Source: JAVBTR01 sp031556065 (GTDB lineage Bacteria > Bacillota > Clostridia > Christensenellales > Aristaeellaceae). Taken from it: a DNA stretch of 14,575 nucleotides. Within the stretch, counting starts at the first letter, position 1. Every line of letters begins with the position of its first letter. Location of the stretch: the NCBI GenBank assembly GCA_031556065.1, contig JAVBTR010000037.1, forward strand, positions 1-14,575, given 5' to 3'. Below, piece by piece: positions 13,658 through 14,575 of the stretch. Made by a program: the position numbers and the translations under genes. The notes below the pieces were generated by a model. That model was not told where the DNA came from and made no database searches. It was given only the letters and a program-made list of their open reading frames with translations.

Positions 13658-14326
13658 TTATCGAATTTTAGGCGGGATGGATAGCCCCGCCATCCGAACC
13701 AGATCCCATAGCTTGTCCGAAATAAAGGGCTGAATGATAAACATGCTTAACCCCACAAACAGCAGGCATAAATAGGGCTCCCACTTCCAGTGATTAGGTT
13801 GGGCGATAGTCCTTCGAGAAACCTTCGGAAAAATCCTTCTTACAAGCAAAAACAGTAAATAGCCCACACCCATTCCCAGGGTGTTCATCATCAGATCATC
13901 AATATCGGTGATCCGGTCGCCAAACATTTGCACGATCTCGATGGCCAATGAAAACAGAAAACCGCAAAGGAGCACGCGGTACCATTTTTGAAACCTGCCC
14001 CACAGCAGGGGAAGCAAACAGCCTACGGGCACAAACAACAGCACATTTAGCGCATATTGATGAAAATGGGTCTTTATATCCCTAAAGGGAACCAGATTGA
14101 TCACAGGGGCATTGACAATATGATACAAATCCGGCACGCTGGTAACCGCCAGCACAAACCCGACCGCCAAGCAAAACACATAAACCATCACCCGGTGGGC
14201 CGTGGCTGTTTTCACATGGCTGACTTTATCTTTTTGCGCCATGATAAAATGAAAAACCGCCATCATGGGCACCGCCGGGAGAAACGCCCCAATGGTCCTG
14301 AAAAGCATACTTAGTACGTAAAGCAT
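13658..14326 (-). CDS. VanZ-family membrane protein
   Basis: This is an integral membrane protein of 222 aa with five or six predicted helices. The VanZ core lies between about 45 and 165: NLVPFRDI (77-84), NVLLFVPVGCLLPLL (94-108), then E130-x2-Q133 and R138-ITDIDDLMMNTLGMGVG with conserved Asp, Asn148 and Gly. VanZ of the vancomycin cluster raises teicoplanin resistance, but most family members are unlinked to resistance and of unknown role; none of the other van genes is here. The start at 14326 is chosen because GGAGGT lies six bases upstream; an earlier ATG at 14449 would run through the promoter. It leads the MBL-fold gene. Confidence 0.88.
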   Translation of the reverse strand: MLYVLSMLFRTIGAFLPAVPMMAVFHFIMAQKDKVSHVKTATAHRVMVYVFCLAVGFVLAVTSVPDLYHIVNAPVINLVPFRDIKTHFHQYALNVLLFVPVGCLLPLLWGRFQKWYRVLLCGFLFSLAIEIVQMFGDRITDIDDLMMNTLGMGVGYLLFLLVRRIFPKVSRRTIAQPNHWKWEPYLCLLFVGLSMFIIQPFISDKLWDLVRMAGLSIPPKIR

Positions 14327-14354
14327 AAATGACCTCCAACAAACGCGTTTTATT

Positions 14355-14383
14355 ATTATAGCCAAAAAAGACCGCAAAAGCAA
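14355..14383 (-). promoter_or_regulatory. Promoter of the vanZ-MBL unit
   Basis: On the minus strand, TTGCTT (14378-14383), a 17-base spacer and a perfect TATAAT (14355-14360), 28 bases upstream of the vanZ-like start. The -35 box is identical to the one proposed for the aldolase gene. Confidence 0.65.
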
Positions 14384-14392
14384 TTTGCGGCC
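14364..14392 (-). terminator. Terminator-like hairpin overlapping the vanZ promoter
   Basis: On the minus strand, CCGCAAA-TTGCT-TTTGCGG (14372-14390) is followed by a six-T run (14364-14369). It has the form of an intrinsic terminator for a gene entering from beyond the right edge. The loop and right arm coincide with the -35 box and spacer of the vanZ promoter. Confidence 0.7.
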
Positions 14393-14420
14393 CTTGGGGG
14401 AGATTATGATTGTTTTAACT

Positions 14421-14575
14421 AGGGCGTGTTTCACCCCCCCATGGCGCACATCTTCGGTAGCAAAAACGCCATTACTGCGTTGCTAAACCTTGAAATAGCG
14501 CCACTATTCCTGCGGTTTAGCGCCTTGTACTGGCGTTTTTGCCTCTCGAATCTGCGCACCCCGGAGTTTTGAAAC
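14421..14575. repeat. Long imperfect palindrome, MITE/foldback-like, cut by window edge
   Basis: No gene lies to the right of 14326. From AGGGCGTGTTTCA at 14421 the sequence pairs with the end of the window: GTTTC with GAAAC (14571-14575), GCGCA with TGCGC, TTCG with CGAA, GCAAAAACGCCA with TGGCGTTTTTGC, and GCTAAACC with GGTTTAGC. The pairing meets in a small central dyad, AATAG...CTATT, at about 14494-14509. The right end should continue with about eight bases complementary to AGGGCGTG. There is no ORF inside. This is typical of non-autonomous foldback or MITE-like repeats, or a palindromic intergenic repeat; I do not recognise a named family. Confidence 0.7.

Noticed and set aside
13658..14326. 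Possible glycopeptide-resistance locus because of VanZ
   Set aside because: No vanHAX, vanY or vanRS genes are nearby, and VanZ-family proteins are common outside resistance clusters.

Overview
The window looks like chromosomal DNA from a member of the Bacillota, most likely an anaerobic Clostridia-type organism. The signs are strong GGAGG-type ribosome binding sites, housekeeping promoters of the TTGACA-17-TATAAT kind, several lipoprotein signal peptides, SH3b and Ig-like (Big_2) surface proteins, a class II aldolase, an ECF sigma/anti-sigma pair and monodomain chromate-type transporters. Base composition looks close to half G+C by eye. I cannot name the species. There is no rRNA, tRNA, CRISPR array, transposase or phage gene. 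Both edges end in dense inverted-repeat DNA, which suggests the window lies between intergenic repeats.

Layout from left to right: (1) 1-185, a gene-free tract of five consecutive hairpins; (2) a small conserved-looking 80-aa gene (minus) divergent from a GNAT acetyltransferase gene (plus) with a near-consensus promoter; (3) a secreted SH3b protein (minus); (4) a minus-strand unit of a TetR regulator, an alpha/beta hydrolase and probably a VOC-fold protein, read from a TTGACA-17-TAAAAT promoter overlapped by two CTAAC-N4-GTTAG operators; (5) a divergent SH3b lipoprotein, then an ECF sigma factor overlapping its membrane-anchored zinc-finger anti-sigma factor; (6) two overlapping flavodoxin-fold genes, the first with a compact cysteine motif like iron-sulfur flavoproteins, behind a 16-bp inverted repeat; (7) two overlapping chromate-transporter half-proteins (minus) divergent from a LysR regulator, sharing a 33-bp palindrome; (8) class II fructose-bisphosphate aldolase and a secreted YHYH/Big_2 protein (minus); (9) a small lipoprotein (plus) whose 3' end overlaps a convergent metallo-beta-lactamase-fold gene, itself downstream of a VanZ-family membrane protein; (10) 14421-14575, most of a long imperfect palindrome that resembles a MITE or foldback repeat and is cut by the window edge.

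The genes form several small, independently regulated units. Envelope functions recur: two SH3b proteins, a Big_2 protein, another lipoprotein, VanZ, and the sigma/anti-sigma pair. The regulated efflux and redox units (TetR-hydrolase, LysR-ChrAB, flavoprotein pair) each have a clear palindromic control site. I did not find a convincing wholly new multi-gene system. The most unusual items are the edge repeat elements, the inverted repeat over the flavoprotein promoter and ribosome binding site, and the vanZ promoter embedded in a terminator hairpin.
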